64,000 nucleotides of DNA from Micropterix aruncella (taxonomy: Eukaryota; Arthropoda; Insecta; Lepidoptera; Micropterigidae): assembly GCA_944548615.1 (NCBI GenBank), contig OX155980.1:2041884-2105883 (forward strand), given 5' to 3'. This document shows positions 12,313 through 22,412 of this stretch, one piece after another. Made by a program: the position numbers and the translations under genes. Under the pieces are notes generated by a model, which saw only the letters and a program-made list of their open reading frames with translations, was not told where the DNA came from and did no database searches. Numbering within the stretch: the stretch's first letter is position 1; every line of letters starts with the position of its first letter.

Positions 12313-12392
12313 CATGCTGCGCCATCTAGCGGTAGGTAATACGTCGTAAATAAAAATATCAGCGACATTTTACCAACCGCTAGATAGCGCAT
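12313..12392. repeat. Imperfect hairpin around CCATCTAGCGG
   Basis: Arms 12313-12345 and 12363-12392 (GCGCCATCTAGCGGTAGGTAA versus its inverted partner) match at about 24 of 28 positions. A related CGGTAGATGGCAGC lies at 12606. Confidence 0.6.
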
Positions 12393-12824
12393 CGTAATGA
12401 TAGCTTTTCATACTTTTTTTTTTTTTTTTTAATAAAAGTTGCTTACCTTGTTGCACTTTGTTGTACCCACAAGAAAATTGTCCGTTCAGTAATAACATTC
12501 CGTATATCAAGAATTCATATAAAATTATGTCAAGAATTTAAATCAATCTAGTGATTTTCATTCGTACTATTTTAGACTGAGGTTAGTAAATAATTCTTTC
12601 GCAACCGGTAGATGGCAGCATTTATATTGAATAATAAATATAATAAATGGAACGCCTCAGAGCGAGGTAACGCCGCATGAGTCATGTTTTTTCGTGCGTG
12701 CAGCCAGCTCCATCGAATTATAAGACGTTGTCACGTCAAAAACCCATAAGGCGAGAATTAGTATTGAAACAAAACACGTTTTTTTTCTATTTCATAGCTG
12801 GCTTATTAATGACTGAGTTATAAA

Positions 12825-13010
12825 ATAATTAAAAATGAATTTAAACTCGTGAATTTGGTAGCAACCGACGTTTCGGCATTGTTTCAAACGCCGTAGTTTA
12901 ATGTGTACTGAAGGCACTGAAGCAATCCGCCCTAGACAACCACGTTTAAACAACGCCGTAACGTCATGTGACATTAACCTCACGCGGTAAAATCCGTTCC
13001 TATTTATTTT
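12825..13010. mobile_element. Family F element, old imperfect palindrome
   Basis: The left arm contains GACGTTTCGGCATTGTTTCAAACGCCG. The right arm contains CCTAGACAACCACG...CAACGCCGTAACGTC and CACGCGGTAAAATCCGTTC. Both match family F at 36.9 kb, with substitutions and a central unique piece. Confidence 0.6.
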
Positions 13011-13964
13011 CTAATATTAAACATTCATTACATTTCTCGATTTCCTTGTAAAGCTTTGCGAATAGTTGGAAATATAATTGGTGCGATAAAAATACGCTAT
13101 TGTAACGTAGCTCTGGCGAATTCAAATATATCGCAAGACATTTATTGGCTTCGTTGACCATTTCCTCGTCGATTATATAGTGACTTTCATATAGCCTTCG
13201 CATTCCCATTACGTTTCTGAAGCCGTATAGTTTGTCCGATAGGAAATTGTTGCTGACGCAAGAGCGACGTCGCCGCTGTGGCTTTTTCTTGGCTATGATA
13301 TTTTTCTAGCATAAAGAGATGCAGGATTTGTGATATTCTATAAACGGTTTTATATTTAAAATATATTAAAAATATAAAATATATTTAAATATATAAAAAA
13401 TATAAAATATATTTAAAATATATTAAATATATTTTGCAATCAAAAAATTGTTTTTTTATGGAGCTTGTTTTAGGGATGTCATATGAAGCTACTTCTATCC
13501 GAGATTTATTTATTACGAGCCAAAAGCAAGGCAATAAATGTTCAGACCTGTTGATAAAACAATGCAAACTTATATGTTGCAAAGGTTTTGCCCTGACAGA
13601 TTTCGCACATATGCTGAACAGCGGATGATTAATCGATTCCAAAATTATGCAATGGCAATTTTGTGCCACACCAGAACCATGGAGGTTGCAGCATTTTATA
13701 GTAATACATATCAGTTTCATATCTCCGAAAAGACAGAAAAAAATAACTACTTTAAATAATAAAAACAAATACTCAATTTATCATTATAATATAAGGCGTT
13801 CTTATGGAAACTAATTGAATAAACTTTATTCTCACAACACTTTCTTATTTGAGGGCAAACCAGAGTCAGGAACCAGAAACGGTAAATTTCGGACATTACA
13901 ATAGGCAATACTGTAGAGACGGAAGTTATTTAGAACCGATGCGTTTTTCTTGTGAACGCATTGC
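13011..13964. other. No gene recognised
   Basis: Includes a local AATATATTTAAAATATA repeat at 13350-13432. Overlapping 64-127 codon frames at 13385-13768 on both strands have no known homology. Confidence 0.55.
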
Positions 13965-14217
13965 AATTTTGTAATCACAGAGCTTTGGAGTGGTGCAGAA
14001 CGTGCTATCGCTGTGAAAACGTTTTATAAGCAGGGTATTTCGACAGAATTACCACCCAGGACGTTATGGATGTGTCCCGTCTGCCATGCGATTACAACCT
14101 GGGTGCGTCGTTCGAACTATAAGTACCCCAGAGAACATTGCAGTTGTTCTAGTTTCCATGCATTTGCTCTAGAGATTGGGCGACAACGCTTACAAGAATA
14201 CTGCACGAATTATAGTT
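13965..14217 (+). pseudogene. Tc1/mariner-type helix-turn-helix transposase remnant (tentative)
   Basis: One frame reads WSGAERAIAVKTFYKQG (from about 13988), then a CHAITTWVRR segment. A neighbouring frame, offset by one base, reads RDWATTLTRILHEL ending near 14215. The order (A-x-A-V-x-x-F-Y-K-x-G, A-I-x-x-W-V-R-R, T-L-x-R-I-L-H) fits the DNA-binding N-terminus of mariner-like or DUF4817-type transposases. At least one frameshift is needed, and no catalytic domain follows, so it is a dead fragment. Similarity is judged from memory of the families. Confidence 0.4.
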
Positions 14218-14219
14218 AA

Positions 14220-15358
14220 TGAAAACATAATGCACAAATTAATAAGAACATAAAAAGCTTACTGGCCCGCATTCCATTTCTCGCAGGCTTAAACTAAGCT
14301 GGTGTCAAAATTTAGGAACTTGAACACCTTCGTTATTTTTTTTGATATTATGTTGCATCAAAATTACGAACCAATCTCAAATCCTAAAATTTTCCGTATT
14401 GTCTATGGCTGTTCCAAAGCTGGGTCTTAACCGTCCTACCTTTGGGTTATTATTCAAAAAGTAGGTAAAAAATCGTTTTTTTCATTAGATTTCTTATTAA
14501 CAATACTTGTTAAAACAACATACCAGAAAACTTTTATACACAATAGACCCATTTATGACTCTTTTTTGTATTCAAGGTCGTAAAAAAAGGTATATTGCGT
14601 ACTCTTTGTGGGTTTCGTTTTTTTTTGTTTTATACCTAGACTTACGGGATACGGTTTGTTGCGATCGGGCGATAATATAGCAGACGATCACGTAGGTACG
14701 TTTGTACATGTAGGGCGGTTAATTTCGACAGCTCGGTCACTCGCTCGCCCGCGCAGCCTTGTTTTGTCACCGTACGCTGATTTTTCCCACGTTTTCGTTC
14801 GTTTAAAAATATACAAATATACAAAGCTTTTTATCATACAATATAAAAGGCTAAAAAATATATACAAGGCTATTTATCATAACCTACAAAAAATATTGAC
14901 ACAAAATTTTCAGGGCTTACTTACGATAATCGGCGCTTATCGTCACTTCTTCGATTTTGCTGAGCTAACATCTTTGATATCGCTTCAAAAACTCCTCAAA
15001 ATCACGACAGAAACAAGATCTACACGTCTGTCAGACGCAGACTGCTCGATTGAGACCGTTCTTAGTTAGGGCCCCGAACATGACCCATCCGCCATGACAT
15101 TTGTAGAAACGAAATATTAAAAGTGGTCTAGTCGGTGCTAAATATCAATTTAAGAGCCTGATAGTCTCTATATAAGCACGCTCCACTTAGGAACCATCAA
15201 AGGGAATACCAAAACGTCAGATCAAAATTAAGTGTTTTTTGGCCAAGTTAGGCACCTGCGATAAACGTAAACTGTATCTTGCAAATTGGTCAATAAAATC
15301 AGTTTTACCTGTGTTTATCCGTGCAAATAACGTTACTGGGCAGCTCTGTATATTTAGG
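14220..15358. other. No gene recognised
   Basis: A 153-codon plus frame (14608-15069) is open but unlike any family I know; its middle repeats ATACAAA/TATAAAAGGC motifs. Confidence 0.55.
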
Positions 15359-16033
15359 ACTAGCTGACCCGTGCCCACTTCGTTGGGCGGTAAAACTTTT
15401 TACCTGTGATGAAATTATGAGTGTGGTTCGGTTAGTACTGAGTACTATGATTTATTACCTGACTGCTGGGTTATATTTTTACTGCATATGTATATATGTA
15501 TTTGCATGCCAATTTGACTATAATACCGTTATTTGTGAGTGTCTTATTTGTGAGCGAATTATCTCTGTAACTATTTATGCAGTAAAAGGGAAAAATCTTT
15601 TGTTTTAAACACTTGAGACAATAAATTTACTTATTTTGATAAGAATTCATAATTGTTGATAATATGGCCTATAACTATGACCTAAAGAAACAAATTATTG
15701 TTTCATATAAAATACTACTTTTTGTGACTTAAATATAAAAGTTAGATATATGCTGTCGCTGACTTTTTTGTAGGTATTATCAAACTCTACAACTTTTGTC
15801 TAAAACTTAATCATATATCTCTCATCGTTAAGGCAGCGGTAGTTAGAAACATTTTCGTTTTCTTTCATTTTTCTTTTTCTTTTATATTTATTTTTCGGAT
15901 TAATATATAGCCTATGATACTCACAAATAACGTGGCTTTCTAATGGTAAAAGAATTTTCAAAATCGGTTCAGTAGATCCAGAGATTACTTCCTACAACGT
16001 CACAAACTTTACCTCTTTATAATATTAGTATAT
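15359..16033 (+). mobile_element. Family C dispersed repeat, second copy
   Basis: It runs from ACTAGCTGACCCGTGCCCACTTCG to CCTCTTTATAATATTAGTATA and is collinear with 1061-1734. Differences include a TTTTCTTTTTCTTTTATATTT insertion near 15858. The open frame 15321-15608 is the same chance frame seen in the first copy. Confidence 0.85.
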
Positions 16034-16059
16034 AAATACATTACGCGCTGGTTTGATGT

Positions 16060-16420
16060 ACAGAGTGTTGCAAAGGGCCAGCCAGTAACAGCGTCGATCG
16101 GAGTACAGGGCGCGGTGCCGCCAAACTCCAATTTTAAATAATAGCGCGACGTGTTTCACAGCCGGCTGACACTAGTGGTGAAATCAGGACCCGGTAAAAA
16201 GGAGCGGCACATGCCGAAAATAAATCTCACGCCTTGCTGGAAGGGCCAGAGGGTGCGCGTCAAGGGAAGACCGACAAGAGCGTCTTTCGTGTATTCAAGA
16301 GATGGGTCGTGATCTGTTTTCAGTATTGAAAAGAGGGTGAACACTGAACAGCACCCCGCGCTCGCACCTCTTTCTCGAATAAACGCTGCGATACGACTCA
16401 GACAAACTTTCTTTTACATA
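16060..16420 (+). other. GC-rich block, possible solo LTR
   Basis: GTGTTGCAAAGGGCCAGCCAG...CTCGAATAAACGCTGCGATACGACTCAGACAAAC...TTTTACA has an AATAAA near its 3' end and TG...CA-compatible ends. I find no second copy or target duplication. Reading frames here are not recognised. Confidence 0.3.
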
Positions 16421-16709
16421 TGTTTTAAATATTCAACGGTCAAAGGGGAGATTTTCTATTATTTTTATTTTCACAGATTTTGTTGAAAAAAAAATATAAG
16501 TACCTATATATTTTTTTACGAAGCAGATTAAATGAAATTTGTTTGGATTTTATCATCAAAAGATTTCATTATTTTTTTTTTTATATTGACCTTATTTTTT
16601 AATTTTTCTTGTATTGATTCAAATTGCTTATTTCTTAAAAACTAAAGGAAACTTATTTACATGAATAACTAACTAACCTACTAATATTAAACATTAAAAA
16701 AAATAATTA

Positions 16710-17127
<418 letters not shown>

Positions 17128-17131
<4 letters not shown>

Positions 17132-17176
17132 TGATTGTAAATGTGTAAATTATTATTTTTTCAAATTGAAATTATA
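17128..17176 (-). repeat. Inverted copy of the pseudo-LTR end and leader, upstream of the PLE
   Basis: The sequence ATTTGATTGTAAATGTGTAA...CAAATTGAAATTAT is the exact reverse complement of 17718-17765, which spans the end of the left pseudo-LTR and the start of the leader. The two arms (~47 bp) enclose the left pseudo-LTR. Partial inverted copies at the 5' side are a known feature of PLE insertions. Confidence 0.85.
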
Positions 17177-17209
17177 TTGTCAAATTATATTTCAAATTGA
17201 AAAATTATT

Positions 17210-17740
17210 GGTCTCAATAGGCAAAATTAATAAGGTTTATCATATTATCATAATCATCAAATGCTTTTTCTTTTAATTTATAATCATTCATTTTAAAATA
17301 ACGTTTTGCACGGTTGGTTATGGTACCTTAACTAAATCGTGTAAAATATTATTAATCCATTTCTTTTTGTTCGATTCCTTAAATTTAAATTTTCAACGAA
17401 TTGTTCGATTTCAGAAATGTCACATATCTTGACGACGGCTGAGCCGAAATATTGATATACATTTTATAACAATCATTAATATTTAAGAAACACTAATCGC
17501 CTATTATTTTCCAGCATTCATTCTCGTCTCGCATTGTTGTGTTGCCGCTGTGGGAGACGGTGGGAGGCCATTTTGATCGGGTTCTAGTGCCACAGCAGGA
17601 AGCACCAGCAAACACTGAGGGAGGAGAAGAAGAAGGCGTGGAGTCACTCCTGGTCACCACAGACCAGATAAGTGCCCTTTCATTATTTTATCATTTCATT
17701 TATTTAGTGATAAACATAATTTCAATTTGAAAAAATAATA
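17210..17740 (+). repeat. PLE left pseudo-LTR (531 bp)
   Basis: This is a direct repeat of 20717-21244, beginning GGTCTCAATAGGCAAAATTA and ending TTGAAAAAATAATA. By eye it differs from the right copy at two bases (CCTTAAA versus CTTTGAA) and by one extra GAA in a GAAGAAGAAGG run. It carries a 63-codon ORF (MLPLWETVGG..., 17539-17730), conserved in the right copy with one residue deleted, whose coding status is unknown. A hammerhead-like core lies at 17429-17459. Pseudo-LTRs of PLEs supply promoter and processing signals. Confidence 0.9.
17429..17459 (+). ncRNA. Hammerhead-ribozyme-like core in the left pseudo-LTR
   Basis: The sequence reads TTGACGA, then a CGGC-TGA-GCCG hairpin, then GAAA (sharing the last G of the hairpin), then ATAT-TG-ATAT followed by A. 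This resembles the hammerhead order CUGANGA, stem II, GAAA, short stem III, cleavage base. The first core base is T rather than C, and I see no convincing stem I. Minimal hammerheads are known in PLE pseudo-LTRs, which is why the resemblance is worth noting. An identical copy is at 20937-20967. Confidence 0.4.
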
Positions 17741-17807
17741 ATTTACACATTTACAATCAAATATTAAAATATTACCTAATTTTAATTATGTTGCAATCAC
17801 ATCCATT

Positions 17808-20174
17808 ATGTACACTCATTGGTTAAACCAAATAAATTACCATTCACTCAAGACAGCTAAATTCACGGGACACGTTGAATTTCTTTCTAAATGTTTAGAA
17901 AACAACATTTGCCCTAAAGGGTTATTACCAAAATTTCCTTTCGCAGCAATTAGTACAGAAATTCAATATGATTTCACCGCAATCCGTTTAAAGTATTCAA
18001 TGGAAATTACGTCTGTTTTGCGAAATGAATATCAAATTTTAGTTGATAAACATTTAAACTCACTGTGTTTTTATGTTAACATGATAACAACACATTCTCC
18101 TTTCTTATTTCAAGAAGCTCGTAAAATAGTTAACAATTCTGTAACAGATTTACGAAATATTAGATTAAAACACGATAAAAAGTTCCTTAATTTACTAAAG
18201 AACTTTCAGAAAATTTGCATTATCCCAAGTAACAATACACGAAACATTTTGAATCCAGTTTCCATTTCAAATTACAGTCATTCCAATGTTAACAAAACAA
18301 GGAATTCAAATTCACTTCGAAATGTTATCCCAGCAGTTCACCAAGGTACTCTTTCCTCTCCGATGCACACCCTATCAGTAAACCAAATTACTAACAATAT
18401 ATTTCCATTAGTATCAGATTCCGTACCAATACGTGCCACATTAGTAAACCAAATTAATAACAGTATAACACCATCAGTATCATATTCTAATAATATACAA
18501 GGTCCATCTCCTAGAGAAAAAAATGCTGTTAAAAACTTGTCATCCAAAGTAATTAACCACAATGAATATTTAGTATTAGCTAAAGGTCTAAATTTCACAC
18601 CGACTCAAAATGTGAACCATTTTAGTTTTGGTAATGATGTTGTTAAATTTTGTCGTAATTTAAGATGGCGCGAATTTTGGCATTCAAATCAAAAGAATAA
18701 CAATAATAATATTAAATTACACAATGCACTAGCTCAATTTCGTCCACACTCCAATAAAGAACCCCCTCCATTACCAAAAAATCATCCGGTAGAAAATTTT
18801 ATTACTATTTTATTAAACAAAGTAACACAGCCATCTTTTCTAAATAGCCTCAAGCCAACATCAAACTTGTCAGTAGATGAACGTGCAGCTCTTGAGAGTC
18901 TTAGCAAGGATACCAGCATCGTCATTTTGCCGGCTGATAAAGGTTCCACTACTGTCATACTTAACAAAACTGACTATGTTACTGAAGGCTTGAGACAACT
19001 TAGAGATGAAACTTTCTATAAAAAACTATCTAGAGATCCAAACAAAAATTTTGCAGTGAAAATAAAAAAATATATTGAACAAAATAAATCAAATGAAAAA
19101 TTATCAGACGAAGATGTTAAAACTTTAATTCCTGATCCTATCAGAACTCCAAATTTTTACCTATTACCTAAAATTCACAAGCCTAATAATCCTGGACGAC
19201 CAATAGTCGCAAGCTTTAACTCTCCGACAGAAAGAATTTCGGCTTTTGTAGATTATTTTTTACAACCTTTTGTGAAAAATCTAAATTCTCATATCAAAGA
19301 CAGCTATCATTTTATTGATATTTTAAAGAATACTGTAATTCCAAAGTCAGACGACCTATTATTTGTTACTATTGACGCCATATCCCTGTATACCAATATT
19401 CCTCATAATTTAGGATTGGAAGCCATTTCTTATTTTCTTGATGAGAGACCTCATCCTCAAATACCTTCTACGGATTTTCTTTGCAAATTAGCCGAGTTTG
19501 TCTTAACGTGTAATGCTTTCTCCTTTGAAGATGAATTTTATCTTCAAATTAAAGGGACTGCTATGGGCACGCGAATGGCACCTTCGTATGCCAACCTTTT
19601 CATGGGATTATTCGAGCAAAATTTTCTTCAAACGCAAAATTTAAAACCCATATTATGGTATAGATTTATTGACGACATAGTAATGATTTGGCCACACGGA
19701 CAAACTACTCTAACAACATTTCTTGACGACCTAAATAATTTTGGCCCTTTGAATTTCACTCATACCATTTCTAAATCACAAATTACTTTCTTAGATGTTG
19801 ATTTAACAATTTCCGAAGGTAAAATTAAAACCGCGATTCATATAAAACCTACAAATAAAGAACAGTATTTACACTTTGATAGCTGTCAACCATTTCACAC
19901 CAAGAGATCCATTCCCTATTCAATGTCCATTCGCGGACACCGTTTAGTTAACAACAAAGAAAATTTAGATAAATATCTCAATAATCTAAAGCAATCTCTT
20001 CTTGAAAGAAAATACCCTGCTCCTCTATTGGATAAACATATTCTAAACTCTGAAGTAAAATATATACCAAAACCTAAAATTTCTTCAATTAAAAATAATA
20101 ATAATAATAAAATCTTTCTTAGCACCACTTATTTTCCTGGTGCTGAGAAACTGCGAGATATATTATCTGATTAA
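17808..20174 (+). CDS. PLE reverse transcriptase (788 aa, endonuclease domain lost to a frameshift)
   Basis: This RNA-directed DNA polymerase copies the element RNA at a nicked target. The first ~370 residues are the poorly conserved PLE N-terminal region. Conserved RT blocks follow in order: PADKGSTTVIL (D377 region), FYLLPKIHKP (450-459) with RPIVAS (464-469), DAISLYTNIP (D523, motif A), GTAMGTRMAPSYANL (583-597), and WYRFIDDIV with the catalytic pair D622-D623. Next come FLDV (661-664) and the PLE thumb signature HIKPTN...SIPYSMSIRGHR (from 678). Both catalytic positions are present and there is no internal stop. The frame starts 67 bp after the first pseudo-LTR. It ends shortly after LRDILSD, where the family would continue into the Cys-rich linker and GIY-YIG domain; that sequence follows in another frame. 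No host gene resembles this. Confidence 0.93.
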   Translation: MYTHWLNQINYHSLKTAKFTGHVEFLSKCLENNICPKGLLPKFPFAAISTEIQYDFTAIRLKYSMEITSVLRNEYQILVDKHLNSLCFYVNMITTHSPFLFQEARKIVNNSVTDLRNIRLKHDKKFLNLLKNFQKICIIPSNNTRNILNPVSISNYSHSNVNKTRNSNSLRNVIPAVHQGTLSSPMHTLSVNQITNNIFPLVSDSVPIRATLVNQINNSITPSVSYSNNIQGPSPREKNAVKNLSSKVINHNEYLVLAKGLNFTPTQNVNHFSFGNDVVKFCRNLRWREFWHSNQKNNNNNIKLHNALAQFRPHSNKEPPPLPKNHPVENFITILLNKVTQPSFLNSLKPTSNLSVDERAALESLSKDTSIVILPADKGSTTVILNKTDYVTEGLRQLRDETFYKKLSRDPNKNFAVKIKKYIEQNKSNEKLSDEDVKTLIPDPIRTPNFYLLPKIHKPNNPGRPIVASFNSPTERISAFVDYFLQPFVKNLNSHIKDSYHFIDILKNTVIPKSDDLLFVTIDAISLYTNIPHNLGLEAISYFLDERPHPQIPSTDFLCKLAEFVLTCNAFSFEDEFYLQIKGTAMGTRMAPSYANLFMGLFEQNFLQTQNLKPILWYRFIDDIVMIWPHGQTTLTTFLDDLNNFGPLNFTHTISKSQITFLDVDLTISEGKIKTAIHIKPTNKEQYLHFDSCQPFHTKRSIPYSMSIRGHRLVNNKENLDKYLNNLKQSLLERKYPAPLLDKHILNSEVKYIPKPKISSIKNNNNNKIFLSTTYFPGAEKLRDILSD

Positions 20175-20716
20175 TACCCATCATTTCTAATGATGCATCC
20201 ACTAAGGATCTCTTAGATTCACCGCCAATTTTATCTTTCCGCAGACCACCTAATATTAGATCAATATTAAACAAAACAAAAAATAATCAAAATTTCTCTA
20301 TTGGTAATAATACTTTTGGGCTTCAACCTTGTGGTCGTCCACGTTGTAAAACTTGTCCTCTGTTAGATCTAAGTCCTTTTTTTACCAGTCCAAATACTAC
20401 TAATAGTTACAGGGTTCCCTTTCATTGCAGTTGTATTTCAAAAAATATAGTATATCAACTTCTGTGCAGGACTTGTGATGCCTTTTATATCGGTGAAACA
20501 ACAACACCACTTAATATTAGACTAAATAATCATAGGGCTAGTGTAGGAAATGAAAGCCAACTCCCAATATCTTTGCATGCCAGGGCGCATAATTTATCTT
20601 TTGATCAATGTTTTAAAGTTAAAATAATAAAATGCCTTGGGGATAATGCAAAAGAAAGGGAAGTCAAATCTTGGGAATTGGCTTATATTTATATTTTAGG
20701 CGCTTGCAAAGGTTCC

Positions 20717-20737
<21 letters not shown>
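20171..20737 (+). pseudogene. GIY-YIG endonuclease domain of the PLE, out of frame with the RT
   Basis: Read in the frame whose codons begin at 20171, this stretch is open to a TAA at 20735-20737. It encodes a Cys-rich linker (CGRPRCKTC from 20330, then HCSC), the endonuclease core NIVYQLLCRTC...FYIGET (from 20444), the arginine segment LNIRLNNHR, LHARAHN, and a terminal segment containing REVKSWELAYIY. The Cys-Cys-His-His arrangement around YIG is typical of PLE endonucleases, which nick the target. The frame has a stop (TGA at 20168) just before it, so it is cut off from the RT ORF. One missing T in the GATTAA run near 20171 would account for the break. The last ~20 nt overlap the second pseudo-LTR. 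A true lesion and a homopolymer sequencing error are both possible. Confidence 0.88.
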
Positions 20738-21429
<692 letters not shown>

Positions 21430-21599
21430 CAAATTATTTGAACAATAAATTATGTAACTTAATAAGGCTCCATATTATGCACATATAGGTATCTCATTAT
21501 TAATAGCCCGTTTTAATTTAAATTAAACTATTTAGTAAAATGTTATTAATTTGTTTTCAATAAAGTCAAGTATATGAAGTAGGATAAAAACGAAGTAAG

Positions 21600-21727
21600 G
21601 TAGACTACCCTAGACAACGATGGTTGCAACATCGCCGAAACGTCGTGTGTTACAAACTTGACAAGGTAAATTTATTTTTATTTTATTTATAATGTGAAAC
21701 CACCGCGATAGTCTCCGATTTCATAAG
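21600..21727 (+). mobile_element. Family F element, single arm
   Basis: CTACCCTAGACAACGATGG...CATCGCCGAAACGTCG...AAGGTAAATT...ATTTATAATGTGAAACCACCGCGATAGTCTCCGATTT matches the F arm plus its unique piece. It lies about 170 bp past the TA array bordering the PLE. Confidence 0.7.
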
Positions 21728-21927
21728 TATATGAAAACATTATCAAGTACTATATATATCAAATATCATAGCCTGCGTCAGGATGTGTTACAATTGCTTC
21801 GTACTCACTAATCCTTCAGTCATGAGCCACTTGTTATCGTATTATTTCAGTCACTTCGTATTATTATCGTATTATTTCAGTTACGACTTCGATATCGAAG
21901 TCAACCTGAGGGTTAACCGCGAGTCTC

Positions 21928-21944
21928 GGGGCCTGAAGGGTTAA
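21928..21944 (+). mobile_element. Family B terminal fragment
   Basis: GGGGCCTGAAGGGTTAA matches the right end of family B plus TTAA. A second short CCTGAGGGTTAA lies just upstream (21905-21916). Only the terminus remains. Confidence 0.45.
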
Positions 21945-22212
21945 CCTACGCCAAGGAAGAGCAGAAGCAATCATACAGACGCGATGCCAGAAATGCGTAA
22001 TGCTTTTGTCCAAATTTATTATTCACTCGTTGGTGGGCCTGCTTACTTTTATTTTAAGTGTCCTGCTAGTGGTTTAGCGAAGAATGACGGAATGCTTCTA
22101 TGCGTAATTATATTTCGCACATATAATTCTCTCACATTCAATACGTCTATAGCCATAATGACTGTTGTTACTTTACGCCACTATGCGGAGAAGGTGCAAA
22201 TATTATACTTAA

Positions 22213-22412
22213 NNNNNNNNNNNNNNNNNNNNNNNNNNNNNNNNNNNNNNNNNNNNNNNNNNNNNNNNNNNNNNNNNNNNNNNNNNNNNNNNNNNNNNNN
22301 NNNNNNNNNNNNNNNNNNNNNNNNNNNNNNNNNNNNNNNNNNNNNNNNNNNNNNNNNNNNNNNNNNNNNNNNNNNNNNNNNNNNNNNNNNNNNNNNNNNN
22401 NNNNNNNNNNNN
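22213..22412. other. Assembly gap (200 N)
   Basis: Exactly 200 consecutive Ns, a conventional placeholder length, so the true distance across it is unknown. A 147-codon frame reading through it is not real. Confidence 0.99.

Noticed and set aside
17539..17730. 63-codon ORF in the pseudo-LTR as a real PLE protein
   Set aside because: It is conserved in the partner repeat, but the two repeats are nearly identical anyway, so conservation carries no weight.
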